Below, one piece after another: positions 25,388-34,985 of a stretch of DNA of 52,385 bases. This DNA comes from an uncultured Clostridia bacterium (lineage in GTDB: Bacteria > Bacillota > Clostridia > Oscillospirales > Acutalibacteraceae): contig CALBNX010000072.1 of NCBI GenBank assembly GCA_937896885.1, forward strand, positions 1 to 52,385, read 5' to 3'. The translations under genes and the position numbers were made by a program. Every line of letters starts with the position of its first letter. Within the stretch, counting starts at the first letter, position 1. The notes beneath the pieces were generated by a model. The model was not told the origin of the DNA. It searched no databases and saw only the letters and a program-made list of their open reading frames with translations.

Positions 25388-27235
25388 TTACACCGTAGTT
25401 ATCAAAGGAAGTACCATTGGACTTCTCTTTGTTCTGTCATAGAGAAGACGTGAAATATCGTCTCTCATTCTATTTCGGATTGTGCTCCATTCAATGCGTC
25501 CATCGTGAATACACTCATCAATTACAATCTGTGCCACTAACTTTGCTTCTGCAATGAGTTGTTCTGAATCACGGACATATACAAATCCACGAGATACAAT
25601 TTCAGGACCAGAAACGAGCATTCCTGTTTCTTTTTCTATTACTGCGCTGATTATCATAAGACCGTCTTCTGCAAGACGTTTACGTTCTTTAATAACCGCA
25701 TTACCAACATCGCCAACGCCATAACCATCAACAAAGATTTTACCAGCCGGCACATCTTCTGCAACTGTCATTTTGCGTTTTGATAGTTGAACCTGACGAC
25801 CATTATCGGCAATAAAAATGTTGTTTGATGTTATACCCATACTCTCTGCTAACTGTGCATGGCTTCTGAGATGTTTTTGTTCACCGTGAACAGGAATAAA
25901 AAACTTTGGTTTTGCAAGACTCATAATGAGTTTCAATTCTTCCTGACATGCGTGACCCGAAACGTGAACATCATACATTTTTTCATAAACGACTTCTGCT
26001 CCACGCTTTAAAAGTTCGTCAACAACCTTACCTACAGTTTTTTCATTACCAGGAATTGGTGTTGCAGAAATTATAACATAGTCCCCTGTACCAATTTCGA
26101 CACGTCTATGCTCTGAAAATGCCATTCTATAAAGTGCCGACATAGGCTCGCCCTGACTACCTGTTGTAATAATAACAAGTTTATCGTGAGGGTAACGTGA
26201 AAGCATATCAATACTCACGAGAATTCCGTCAGGCACATTGAGATAGCCAAGTTTTGACGCTGTTTCAACAACATTTTCAAGGCTTCGGCCTGAAAGTGCT
26301 ACTTTTCTGCCCACAGACTTTGCAGCATCAATAATCTGCTGAACTCTGTGAATATTTGATGCGAATGTTGCGACAATAAGTCGTTTGCCATCTGCTTTCT
26401 GAAAAAGTCGGTCAAAGGACTCACCCACTGTGCGTTCACTTGCTGTATATCCTGGTCTTTGAGCGTTTGTTGAGTCTGAAAGAAGGCACAATACACCTTT
26501 TTCACCAAGTCTTGCAATACGGGCAAGGTCAATAACATCACCATCAATTGGTGTTGTATCAATTTTAAAGTCGCCTGTCTGTAAGATAAGACCTGCGGGG
26601 CTTGTAATTGCAAGAGCCAATGCATCGGGAATTGAGTGGTTAACATGAATTGCCTCAACCTCAAAACAGCCAAGTTTCACTTTATCTTTTGGCTTGATTA
26701 CATTGAGTTTTACTTTCTCAAGTATCTTATGCTCTTTTAATTTATTTTCGATAAGACCGATTGTGAGTTTTGTGCCATAAACCGGAATATTAACTCTTTG
26801 TAAAAGGTATGCTAAACCACCGATATGGTCTTCGTGACCATGAGTTATGAATATACCTTTTATTTTGTTTGCATTATCTTCAACATAGGTGAAATCAGGG
26901 ATAACAAGGTCAACACCCAACATATCGGGTTCAGGGAATGCAAGACCACAGTCAACAAGAAGCATATCACCCTGACACTCATAGAGGGTCATATTCTTGC
27001 CGACTTCGTTAAGTCCACCTAAAAATGCAATTTTAACATTTATTTCTTCACGCTTTTGTGTGCTTTTCTTCTTTTGTGTTGTTTGTTTCTTTGGTTTTGA
27101 ATTTAAAGAATTTTTAGTTTTCTTATTCTGTGTTACTTTCTTATTAGCACTTTGTTTGCCTCGATTAGAGTTTTTGCTCTTGGCATTGTTTTTAGTTTCG
27201 TTTGTCTGTGCTTGTTTTTCTTTATTTTTCGCCAT
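25388..27235 (-). CDS. rnjA: Ribonuclease J
   Basis: A 615-residue metallo-beta-lactamase/beta-CASP nuclease. About 65 N-terminal residues are a low-complexity Lys/Asn/Gln-rich extension, absent from the B. subtilis protein. Then come the core with ITHGHEDHIGGL (HxHxDH zinc motif), VNHSIPDALA, QTGDFKID and the beta-CASP segment SGHACQEEL. It matures and degrades RNA by 5' exo- and endonucleolytic cuts. The basic extension may help RNA binding. GGAGGA precedes the ATG. Confidence 0.94.
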   Translation of the reverse strand: MAKNKEKQAQTNETKNNAKSKNSNRGKQSANKKVTQNKKTKNSLNSKPKKQTTQKKKSTQKREEINVKIAFLGGLNEVGKNMTLYECQGDMLLVDCGLAFPEPDMLGVDLVIPDFTYVEDNANKIKGIFITHGHEDHIGGLAYLLQRVNIPVYGTKLTIGLIENKLKEHKILEKVKLNVIKPKDKVKLGCFEVEAIHVNHSIPDALALAITSPAGLILQTGDFKIDTTPIDGDVIDLARIARLGEKGVLCLLSDSTNAQRPGYTASERTVGESFDRLFQKADGKRLIVATFASNIHRVQQIIDAAKSVGRKVALSGRSLENVVETASKLGYLNVPDGILVSIDMLSRYPHDKLVIITTGSQGEPMSALYRMAFSEHRRVEIGTGDYVIISATPIPGNEKTVGKVVDELLKRGAEVVYEKMYDVHVSGHACQEELKLIMSLAKPKFFIPVHGEQKHLRSHAQLAESMGITSNNIFIADNGRQVQLSKRKMTVAEDVPAGKIFVDGYGVGDVGNAVIKERKRLAEDGLMIISAVIEKETGMLVSGPEIVSRGFVYVRDSEQLIAEAKLVAQIVIDECIHDGRIEWSTIRNRMRDDISRLLYDRTKRSPMVLPLITTV

Positions 27236-27416
27236 ATTTTCCTCCTTTTATTATTCTGTTTTTCGGATTATGTAATCTGCAAAAGGTATTGCAGAATAAG
27301 GTTTATAATTAAATATATTCATAAATGGACATAATAACTCAATATATTGTCATTATATATTACTATTTTTTCAAATCGTTGTCAAGAAACTACAAACGCC
27401 TTATTTCTTTTTTATG

Positions 27417-27445
27417 TTGTTAAAATAAAAAAAGTATGCTAAAAT
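27417..27445 (+). promoter_or_regulatory. Promoter of rnhA
   Basis: TTGTTA (27417-27422) and TAAAAT (27440-27445) have a 17-bp spacer, followed by GAGGT before the ATG at 27485. The 27236-27416 stretch between the divergent genes is very AT-rich and shows no other clear element. Confidence 0.55.
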
Positions 27446-27484
27446 TATTTTAGTTATTATTTTTGAGTTTTATACGAGGTATAT

Positions 27485-27931
27485 ATGAAAAACTTGACTT
27501 TTGTTGAACTTTTTACTGATGGTGCTTGTAGTGGCAACCCTGGTCCTGGTGGTTGGGGTGCAATTCTTCGTTGTAACGGCATTGAAAAAGAACTTTCAGG
27601 TGGTGAGCTTGAAACGACTAATAACAGAATGGAATTGTTAGCTGTTATCAATGGTCTGGAAGCACTTAACAGAAAATGCAGAGTTAAAATTTATTCTGAT
27701 TCTTCTTATGTTGTTAACGGAATTACACAAGGTTGGGCTGAAAGCTGGAAAAAGAATAATTGGCGCAAGTCAGACAAAAAGCCTGCACTAAACCCAGACC
27801 TTTGGGATAAACTTTTGACTCTTCTCTCTCAACACGAATATGAGTTTGAATGGGTAAAGGGGCACGCAGGACACCCAGAAAATGAGCGTTGTGACAAACT
27901 TGCTGTCGCTTTTTATCAAAACTTGAAATAA
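27485..27931 (+). CDS. rnhA: Ribonuclease HI
   Basis: A 148-residue enzyme cleaving RNA in RNA-DNA hybrids. All four carboxylates are visible: the Asp in FTDGACSGNPGPGGW, the Glu in NRMELLAVI, the Asp in IYSDSSYV, and the Asp in NERCDKLA. It is first of two plus-strand genes between two minus-strand blocks. Confidence 0.95.
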   Translation: MKNLTFVELFTDGACSGNPGPGGWGAILRCNGIEKELSGGELETTNNRMELLAVINGLEALNRKCRVKIYSDSSYVVNGITQGWAESWKKNNWRKSDKKPALNPDLWDKLLTLLSQHEYEFEWVKGHAGHPENERCDKLAVAFYQNLK

Positions 27932-27955
27932 TTTTCATTTCTGCTAGTTTTTAGG

Positions 27956-27984
27956 TTGATTATTAAGAAAAAATATGGTATATT
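27956..27984 (+). promoter_or_regulatory. Promoter of the GPH symporter
   Basis: TTGATT (27956-27961) and TATATT (27979-27984), spacer 17 bp, 54 bases before the GTG start at 28038. Confidence 0.6.
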
Positions 27985-28037
27985 TATTTAGTATATTTAA
28001 AATATAAATTATTGTTTATAAAAGGCGTGATTGAAAA

Positions 28038-29630
28038 GTGGAAAACACAACAACAACCACTGTTGCCGAAGAAGTTGAAACAGGCGCTGTTGAATCAAAT
28101 GTTGAACAAGCTTCTGCTCTTGACAGACGATATCTTCGTCCAAAAGAAATTGCAGGTTTCCTTTTAACATCTTTCGGTCAGAAAAACTTAAGCCAATATG
28201 TTAACGCATTCCGTCAGTTCTTTGCTATCAGCTTTCTTGGAATGTCAGGTAGTACATATGGTATTATTATGTTCATTGAAACAATCTATGACGCAGTCGA
28301 TGACTCAATTTCAGGTTTGATTATCGACAGAACCCGTACTCGTTGGGGAAGACTTCGTCCATGGCTTATTATTCCAACACCTTTTTGGGCTGTAGCAATG
28401 ATAATGCTCTTCACCACTCCATCCTTCCTTGTGCATGAGTGGCAAAAAGTTATCTGGACTATTGTTGCTATCTTTGTTTATAACCTTGGTATGTCATACT
28501 TCGGTGCTTGGAACATTATGCTTTATAATATCACTCCAAACAATAACGAACGTGACAACCTTATTGCAACATCAAAGTTCGCTGACCTTTTTGGTGTGTT
28601 CCTTCCATCTATTGCATCAATGTTCGTAGGCTTTCTTCCGCAGAAAACAGTTAACTGGAAGCACCCTATCGGTATGCAAGACATCTATACGGGTTTTGCT
28701 GTTATTATCACTGTAATTGCTGCATTTACTGCATTCTATGGATTCTCTTCTATGAGAGAAAGAGTGCCACTTGCTTCTCGTGAACAGATGAAGGAAGTTG
28801 GCGTTATTGAATCATTTAAAAACGTTTTCAAAAACAGACCGATGTTCATTCTCGTTCTTTCAGGTTTCTTTGCTGGCTTTAAGTCAGTTGGTGTTGCAAG
28901 TGAAAGCTTCTATTGGATGCACAACTCAAAGAACGTTGCTCACGGTTCAATCGCAGGTATCTTCACAGGTATTCCTAACTATATTATGGTTCCACTTGCG
29001 CCTAAACTTATCCGCAAGTTTGGAGCTAAAAAGGTTGCTGTTGCATCTGGTATCTTTGCAGGTTTTGCTTATACAGCAACATTCCTTATTGGTCTTATAG
29101 GTATGAGCAGAAGCAACGAAACTCGCGGTCTCCTTGTTGACTGGGACGGTCATAACACTGTAATCAACCTTGTAATTCTTACATTCTGCCTTACAGTCTG
29201 CGGTCTTCCTAATCAGCTTTTAAATGTTGCAGGTGCTGTTCTTCAAGGCGACGTTTATGACTACAGCGAATGGAAAACTGGTATGCGAAACGAAGCTCTT
29301 GTTCAGACGGTTCAGAACTATTTTGGCAAAGCTGCTAACTCAATCACAAACCTTCTTTCAGGTGTTGTTATTTCATTGGTTGGTTATGTTGCAAGAAAAG
29401 ATGAATTCGGCAACATTATCCCTGAATCAAACGAAAACACACTTATTGGTTTCTGGGCTGTTTTCTGTTTACTCCCTGCAATTGCTCGTTTCCTTTATGG
29501 TATAACTCTTTTATTCTTCAATGTTGATGGTGAGTTTAAAGAGCAGATGCTCAAAGACCTTGAAGTTAGACGTCGCGAAAGACTTGAAAAAATGAATGAA
29601 GAAGCACAAGGCGAAGTTGCTGACGCTTAA
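28038..29630 (+). CDS. GPH-family sugar:cation symporter
   Basis: A 530-residue membrane protein with about twelve transmembrane segments. The motif DAVDDSISGLIIDRTRTRWGRLRPW (signature region near residues 83-107) is the cation-binding and loop pattern of the glycoside-pentoside-hexuronide family. The first 30 residues are an acidic Thr/Glu-rich extension. The start is GTG. Substrates of the family are oligosaccharides, xylosides and hexuronides; the nearby GH29 and arabinose genes make a plant- or mucin-derived sugar plausible. Confidence 0.88.
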   Translation: MENTTTTTVAEEVETGAVESNVEQASALDRRYLRPKEIAGFLLTSFGQKNLSQYVNAFRQFFAISFLGMSGSTYGIIMFIETIYDAVDDSISGLIIDRTRTRWGRLRPWLIIPTPFWAVAMIMLFTTPSFLVHEWQKVIWTIVAIFVYNLGMSYFGAWNIMLYNITPNNNERDNLIATSKFADLFGVFLPSIASMFVGFLPQKTVNWKHPIGMQDIYTGFAVIITVIAAFTAFYGFSSMRERVPLASREQMKEVGVIESFKNVFKNRPMFILVLSGFFAGFKSVGVASESFYWMHNSKNVAHGSIAGIFTGIPNYIMVPLAPKLIRKFGAKKVAVASGIFAGFAYTATFLIGLIGMSRSNETRGLLVDWDGHNTVINLVILTFCLTVCGLPNQLLNVAGAVLQGDVYDYSEWKTGMRNEALVQTVQNYFGKAANSITNLLSGVVISLVGYVARKDEFGNIIPESNENTLIGFWAVFCLLPAIARFLYGITLLFFNVDGEFKEQMLKDLEVRRRERLEKMNEEAQGEVADA

Positions 29631-29652
29631 GAATCAATCACGAAAAATATTA

Positions 29653-29681
29653 AAGCCGACTCATTTGAGTCGGCTTGTTTT
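29653..29681. terminator. Bidirectional terminator
   Basis: The 10-bp stem AAGCCGACTC/GAGTCGGCTT (29653-29676, loop ATTT) is followed by GTTTTTATT on the plus strand and by TAATATTTTT on the minus strand. It separates the symporter from the convergent GH29 gene. Confidence 0.85.
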
Positions 29682-29683
29682 TA

Positions 29684-31108
29684 TTATTTTTTACAATATA
29701 ATTCAACTTTTTCAAGGGTTGCTTTTACGCGATATGATGTAATCACAATCTTCAATGAGTTGAGCTTTTGCTTTTTGAAACGACAGATGCGTTTTGCACC
29801 GATTATAGTTGATGAGCAGATTTTCTCAAACCCGTTACCGCTATCAGCATAGACATTAAAGTTTTCTATCTGTTGTCCTGTTGCGATATTCTCTTTTAAA
29901 ACGATTTTATCTGCAATTACAGGCGAATTAAAGTCTATTATGATTTCGGGTTGTTCATCCCCTTCTGCACATTGCCAATAACCGTTTTCAGTTATAATGT
30001 TATTTGCATTGTGTTCATCGTCAATTTGTGATGATGCAGATACAACGCAATCCTTCAAAAGATTTTCGGGGAATTCTTTTCGCAATTCGTCACCGAATTT
30101 ACGGAGTGCACGTACATCTGCTTTTGCAAGCAAACCTTTCTTATTAGGTGGAATATTGAGAAGTAATGATGAATTGCCACCAACACTACCCCAATAAATC
30201 TGCATAAGCTTTTTGAGAGATTTCACCTTAAAATCTTCTCGCCTGTGATAAAACCAACCCGGACGGATTGAAACATCAACTTCGGCAGGATACCAGATAA
30301 AATCTTTTATGCCGTCAATAAACTCACGACTACCTAAATCCTGAGTCTTAGCATCAACATTTTTGGCAAATTCAGGTGTGTCTTCTTGTTGAGAATGCTC
30401 GGCAGTATAATCCTGATTGCCTACAAATGCAGGGACGACACTCCATTCAGATTCTCGTGATTTACCGGCCTCATTACCACACCAACGGACATCAGGACCA
30501 CAGATGTTAATTACTGCATTGGGTTGTAATTCACGGATAAGCTGAAAGTATGAATCCCAATCATACACTTGTTTTTTACCGTTTTTACCTTCGCCACAAG
30601 CACCATCAAACCAGAAGCAGAAAATATCACCATATTTTGTTGCAAGTTCTGTCAACTGATTTTTGAAGTATGTATTATAATCTTCGCCCGTGCCGTAAGT
30701 CTGCTCATGCCTATCCCAAGGGGATAAATACACACCAAATTTAAGCCCATATTCACGGCAAGCGTCGCTGACTTCTTTTACCACATCGCCATTGCCATTT
30801 TTATAAGGACTGTTTTTCACGCTATAATCTGTGTATTCACTTGGCCACAAACAGAAACCATCATGATGTTTACAAGTGAGAATAACGGCTTTCATACCTG
30901 CGTTTTTAATCTCTCTTGCCCATTGACGAGCATCGAGTTTTTTAGGGTTAAATACGCTTGGTGATGCTGTGCCGTCTCCCCACTCACGCCCAGTGAATGT
31001 GTTTGTACCAAAATGACAGAAAGCGTACATTTCTAATTTTTGCCACTCTAATTGGCGAAGCGACGGAATTACTTCCGCCGCTATCTCAAAACTCTTTTTA
31101 TTCTGCAT
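29684..31108 (-). CDS. Alpha-L-fucosidase, GH29, with C-terminal F5/8-like domain
   Basis: A 474-residue protein without signal peptide, so probably cytosolic. The GH29 barrel is clear: YAFCHFGTNTFTGREWG, VILTCKHHDGFCLWPS, and FCFWFDGACGEG with the nucleophile Asp. The last ~120 residues (from about VVSASSQIDDEHNANN) look like a discoidin/F5-8 type C carbohydrate-binding domain. It would release fucose from imported oligosaccharides. Its ATG lies inside the end of the DUF1667 gene (11-base overlap), so it is the fourth gene of the redox operon. No strong ribosome site is seen, suggesting coupled translation. Confidence 0.87.
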   Translation of the reverse strand: MQNKKSFEIAAEVIPSLRQLEWQKLEMYAFCHFGTNTFTGREWGDGTASPSVFNPKKLDARQWAREIKNAGMKAVILTCKHHDGFCLWPSEYTDYSVKNSPYKNGNGDVVKEVSDACREYGLKFGVYLSPWDRHEQTYGTGEDYNTYFKNQLTELATKYGDIFCFWFDGACGEGKNGKKQVYDWDSYFQLIRELQPNAVINICGPDVRWCGNEAGKSRESEWSVVPAFVGNQDYTAEHSQQEDTPEFAKNVDAKTQDLGSREFIDGIKDFIWYPAEVDVSIRPGWFYHRREDFKVKSLKKLMQIYWGSVGGNSSLLLNIPPNKKGLLAKADVRALRKFGDELRKEFPENLLKDCVVSASSQIDDEHNANNIITENGYWQCAEGDEQPEIIIDFNSPVIADKIVLKENIATGQQIENFNVYADSGNGFEKICSSTIIGAKRICRFKKQKLNSLKIVITSYRVKATLEKVELYCKK

Positions 31109-31460
31109 AATTAGTTACTATAATATCAACACCTGTACCGAGAATATTTTCGATAACAACATCGCCGATATTAACAGGTGCTTTGATAGACGCTTTGTTT
31201 ATAACTTCCATACATTCCATCATCATACCCTTTGGAATTGGATTTGCTGATTTAACAGGCACAACATAAGCACTGCCACCTTCAACCTTAACTGTTGTTG
31301 TGAGCATTCTTGTTGGATTTGTGCATTCTGTATGAGCATAAGCTTCACCACGTTTACAAGTGTTGCCTTTTACATCAATAACTGCACCGTTATCGTCAAG
31401 GGTAACAGTAATGGGACAACCTAAAGGACATGCAACGCATACGAGTTCTCTTTTTTCCAT
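31098..31460 (-). CDS. DUF1667 protein
   Basis: A 120-residue protein with four cysteines near the N-terminus (CVACPLGC and later NTCKRG), probably an iron-sulfur or metal site. The family consistently follows two flavoproteins in anaerobes, as a small third component of a glycerol-3-phosphate-dehydrogenase-like complex (GlpC-like role; inferred from synteny). The frame extends 13 codons further, but the ATG at 31460 has GGAGG at 8-base spacing. It lies 4 bases behind the preceding gene. Confidence 0.85.
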   Translation of the reverse strand: MEKRELVCVACPLGCPITVTLDDNGAVIDVKGNTCKRGEAYAHTECTNPTRMLTTTVKVEGGSAYVVPVKSANPIPKGMMMECMEVINKASIKAPVNIGDVVIENILGTGVDIIVTNYAE

Positions 31461-31464
31461 TTTA

Positions 31465-32718
31465 TTACGCCTCCACTCTAACGATAATTTTTGAATCAAC
31501 AGGTAATGTGCTGATTACAGATTGTTTGAGAGTAACATATTCCATTTCGCCTGGGCAAAGTTTCTTCTTTTTCTTTGAAAGAATTTCTTCGCCGTTGCAC
31601 TCAACAATAATCTTTGCATTGTTGTAAACAGCGCCTACACGGAAATAGAGTTTAACATCAGTATCTGTTGCACAGTTAATTCTCTGTGGAACAATGTATC
31701 TAACACCATTGATACCTTCTGTATAAACACAGTCACCTGTAACTTTTTCGCCTTTAATATATTTTGCAGCACCAAGACCTGCAATTTGGCTTTCTTCTGT
31801 AACATAGTCAACAAGGTCATGAACTTGAAGAACATTACCACAAGCAAACACGCCTTTTTGCTCTGTTTCACGATACTCGTCAACACGAGGACCATTTGTA
31901 ATTCTGTCAAGCTCGAGCCCTGCATTCTTTGAAAGCTCGTTTTCAGGTATAAGACCAACTGACAACATAAGTGTATCACAAGAAACATACTCTTCTGTGC
32001 CTGGGATTGGTTGAAGTTTATCGTCAACTTTTGCGATTGTAACACCTTCAAGTCTATCTTTACCGTGAGTTGCAACAACTGTGCAACTGAGTTTAAGTGG
32101 AATACCGAAATCATCAAGACATTGAACAATGTTTCTTGTAAGACCGCCTGAATATGGCATCAATTCGCAAACCATTTTAACCTTTGCGCCTTCAAGAGTC
32201 ATACGACGAGCCATAATAAGACCGATGTCGCCTGAGCCAAGAATAACAACTTCGTGACCAGGCATATAGCCATCAATATTAACATATTTCTGAGCAGTAC
32301 CCGCAGTCATAATACCTGATGTACGGCAACCTGCGATATTAAGTGCTCCCCTTGGTCTTTCACGACAACCCATTGCAAGAACAACTGCTTTTGCGTTGAT
32401 TTTAAGAAGACCATCTTTTTTATTAACAGCAGTAACTGTGTTATCTTCTGCAATATCAAGTACCATTGTATCTGTTTTAACAACGATATCGGTATCTGCG
32501 AGAAGTTTCATAAATCTGCCTGCATATTCAGGTCCTGAAAGTTCTTCGCCAAAATAGTGAAGACCGAAACCTGTATGAATACATTGTTCAAGAATACCGC
32601 CAAGAGTTTCAGCACGTTCAAGAACGATAATTTTTTCAACACCGTTTTCTCTTGCTTTGAGCGCTGCTGCCATACCAGCAGGACCGCCGCCAACAACGGC
32701 TAAATCAAAATTTAACAT
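31465..32718 (-). CDS. NAD(P)/FAD-dependent oxidoreductase (GlpB-like partner)
   Basis: A 417-residue flavoprotein. An FAD-binding Rossmann motif (LAVVGGGPAGMAAALKA) opens the protein, a second nucleotide motif (VVILGSGDIGLIMARR) lies near residue 155, and GVFACGN precedes the usual FAD-binding end. Cysteines in VLAMGCRERPRG recall the thioredoxin-reductase-like subgroup. It probably shuttles electrons from the neighbouring dehydrogenase to NAD or another carrier. The ATG at 32718 has GAGGTG upstream; a longer open frame is ignored. Confidence 0.85.
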   Translation of the reverse strand: MLNFDLAVVGGGPAGMAAALKARENGVEKIIVLERAETLGGILEQCIHTGFGLHYFGEELSGPEYAGRFMKLLADTDIVVKTDTMVLDIAEDNTVTAVNKKDGLLKINAKAVVLAMGCRERPRGALNIAGCRTSGIMTAGTAQKYVNIDGYMPGHEVVILGSGDIGLIMARRMTLEGAKVKMVCELMPYSGGLTRNIVQCLDDFGIPLKLSCTVVATHGKDRLEGVTIAKVDDKLQPIPGTEEYVSCDTLMLSVGLIPENELSKNAGLELDRITNGPRVDEYRETEQKGVFACGNVLQVHDLVDYVTEESQIAGLGAAKYIKGEKVTGDCVYTEGINGVRYIVPQRINCATDTDVKLYFRVGAVYNNAKIIVECNGEEILSKKKKKLCPGEMEYVTLKQSVISTLPVDSKIIVRVEA

Positions 32719-32728
32719 TTTCAGCACC

Positions 32729-34159
32729 TCACTTTGTTCTTTCGTAAATAATCTTTGACTCTCCGCCAAACTTAGTGATTTCATTCATATCCACACCAAG
32801 TTCACGAGCAAGGATTTCAACAACTTTGCTTCCACAGAAACCACCTTGGCAACGGCCCATACCTGCTCTTGTTCTGCGCTTAACGCCGTCAACATCACGA
32901 GCACCTGCAGGAGCTTTAATTGCATCAATGATTTCGCCTTCTGTAATTGTTTCACAACGGCAAACAATTCTGCCGTATGCTGCATTTTTCTTAATAAGTT
33001 CTGCTCTTTCATCGTCAGACATGTGACGGAAACGAACAGGTTCTTCTCTTTCATCTGTATAAGATGCTTTTTCTTTAAGGTCAACTTTTTCTGCGAGAAT
33101 ATCGCGAACATAAGTTGCGATTGCAGGAGCTGATGAAAGACCTGGGGACTCGATACCTGCAACATTCAAGAAGTTAACACTCTTATCACACCAACCAATG
33201 ATGAAATCATCATTAACCGGATGAGCGCGAACACCTGCAAAAGATGTAATTGCATTTCTTGCTGAAACAATTGGCACAGACTTAAGTGCTTTTTCAACGA
33301 TTTCAATAAGACCGGCAGGAGTTGTATCTGTGTCATCTTTGCTTTCTTGGTTGACTGCAGTTGGTCCGATAAGAAGGTTACCGTCAACTGTTGGTGTTAC
33401 AAGAATACCTTTACCCATTTCATTTGGACATTGGAAAATTGTATGTACAGCCAAGTTACCAACTGATTTATCAAGAAGATAATATTCACCTTTTCTTGGA
33501 ATAAGCTCGATTGAATCATCGCCTACCATACGAGCAAGGTCATCTGAGAAGTTACCTGCTGCGTTGATGATATATTTAGCATTGATTTCACCTGCTGTTG
33601 TGTCAAGAACATAACCGTCAGCATTTTCATTAATTGCTTTAACATCACAATTTCTGATGAATTCAACACCATTTGTAACTGCGTTTTCAACTGCTGCGAT
33701 TGTAAGTTCATAAGGACAAACAATACCTGCACTTTCGCAAAGAAGCGCACCAACAGCCTTATCACTGATATTTGGTTCAATTCTGCGAAGTTCTGCTTGG
33801 TCAATTACTGAAAGTTCTGGAACTCCGTTTTTAACGCCACGTTCATAGAGCACTTTAACATGTTCCATTTCGCTATCAGAAAAAGCTACAACAACTGAAC
33901 CATTCTTTTTAAACGGAACAGAAAGCTTTTTGCAGAGTTCAGGCATCATTGCAGTACCTTTAACATTAAGTTCAGCTTTGAGAGTACCGTTCTGTGCGTC
34001 AAAACCACCGTGAACGATTGCACTGTTTGCTTTTGTTGTGCCCATTGCAACATCATTGCATTTTTCGAGCAAAGCAACATTGAGTTCATAGCGACTGAGT
34101 TCACGAGCAATTAAACCGCCGACTACACCGGCACCTACAATTGCTACATCATAAGTCAT
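32729..34159 (-). CDS. Anaerobic glycerol-3-phosphate dehydrogenase-like flavoprotein
   Basis: A 476-residue protein. The DAO-type FAD domain starts VAIVGAGVVGGLIARELSR and has GTTKANSAIVHGGFD. The C-terminal BFD-like [2Fe-2S] domain contains CRCET and GMGRCQGGFC (four cysteines). This fusion is typical of clostridial GlpA-like enzymes oxidising glycerol 3-phosphate or a related hydroxyacid. The three-gene order (this, FAD partner, DUF1667) is conserved; no glycerol kinase or facilitator is adjacent, so the substrate stays open. The ATG at 34159 follows GAAGGGTG. Confidence 0.87.
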   Translation of the reverse strand: MTYDVAIVGAGVVGGLIARELSRYELNVALLEKCNDVAMGTTKANSAIVHGGFDAQNGTLKAELNVKGTAMMPELCKKLSVPFKKNGSVVVAFSDSEMEHVKVLYERGVKNGVPELSVIDQAELRRIEPNISDKAVGALLCESAGIVCPYELTIAAVENAVTNGVEFIRNCDVKAINENADGYVLDTTAGEINAKYIINAAGNFSDDLARMVGDDSIELIPRKGEYYLLDKSVGNLAVHTIFQCPNEMGKGILVTPTVDGNLLIGPTAVNQESKDDTDTTPAGLIEIVEKALKSVPIVSARNAITSFAGVRAHPVNDDFIIGWCDKSVNFLNVAGIESPGLSSAPAIATYVRDILAEKVDLKEKASYTDEREEPVRFRHMSDDERAELIKKNAAYGRIVCRCETITEGEIIDAIKAPAGARDVDGVKRRTRAGMGRCQGGFCGSKVVEILARELGVDMNEITKFGGESKIIYERTK

Positions 34160-34220
34160 AAATACACCCTTCTTTTTCTTTAAAATATCATAATTCGACA
34201 TTTTATTCATTATCTTGTAC

Positions 34221-34229
34221 ATTATATCA
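34221..34229 (-). promoter_or_regulatory. Extended -10 promoter of the redox-GH29 operon
   Basis: On the minus strand TGATATAAT, an extended -10 element, lies about 60 bases before the ATG. No good -35 is present, as is common for this promoter class. Confidence 0.5.
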
Positions 34230-34280
34230 CATTCGTTTAGTTTTTAATATAGTTTTTTCAAAATATTTTAAATTTTTTTG

Positions 34281-34985
34281 CTATTTTGACATAGCTTTCA
34301 ATTTATCACCAATACGTTTGATTATTCTCTTTTCAAGTCTTGAAATATAACTTTGTGAAATACCTAATTTATCGGCAACTTCTTTTTGAGTTAGCTCTTC
34401 TTTATCGCCCAAGCCAAATCTCATATCAATAATTATTCTTTCTCTTTCAGGCAATGTTTTTATAATCTCCATAACCATTCTTTTTTCGTCGTCTTCTTCA
34501 ATTTCACGGCTTATTTCGTCACCTTCACTACCAAGAACATCGGCAAGCATTAACTCATTGCCGTCCCAATCGGTATTAAGTGGCTCGTCAAGAGAAATTT
34601 CCATTTTCTGTGACGCAATTTTTCGAAGATACATCAATATTTCATTTTCTATGCAACGGGACGCATAAGTTGCAAGTTTTATATTCTTTTCTGGAGAAAA
34701 AGTGTTGACGGCTTTGATAAGTCCTATTGTACCTATTGAAATCAAATCTTCAATATTAACCCCCGAACTTTCAAACTTTTTGGCTATATATACAACAAGT
34801 CTTAAATTATGTACTATTAGTTTCTCTCGGGCTTTATTATCCCCATTTGTCAGTTGTTCGCTCAAAAGTTGTTCTTCTTCTTTCGAAAGTGGTTCGGGCA
34901 AGGACATTGGCCCGTTGATATAATAAGCGCCACGCTTAAAAAAGCGAAGATATAATTTTTGCAAAAATAGTTTTAATTTAGTCAT
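34281..34985 (-). CDS. sigE: Sporulation sigma factor SigE (pro-sigma-E)
   Basis: A 234-residue sigma-70-type factor. Residues about 1-27 form the basic-hydrophobic pro-sequence. Region 2 (NLRLVVYIAKKFESSG, then SIGTIGLIKAVNTF) and region 4 (LTQKEVADKLGISQSYISRLEKRI) follow. It directs mother-cell transcription after septation, once cut by SpoIIGA, whose gene overlaps it by 8 bases. GGAG at proper distance marks the ATG at 34985. Confidence 0.95.
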   Translation of the reverse strand: MTKLKLFLQKLYLRFFKRGAYYINGPMSLPEPLSKEEEQLLSEQLTNGDNKAREKLIVHNLRLVVYIAKKFESSGVNIEDLISIGTIGLIKAVNTFSPEKNIKLATYASRCIENEILMYLRKIASQKMEISLDEPLNTDWDGNELMLADVLGSEGDEISREIEEDDEKRMVMEIIKTLPERERIIIDMRFGLGDKEELTQKEVADKLGISQSYISRLEKRIIKRIGDKLKAMSK

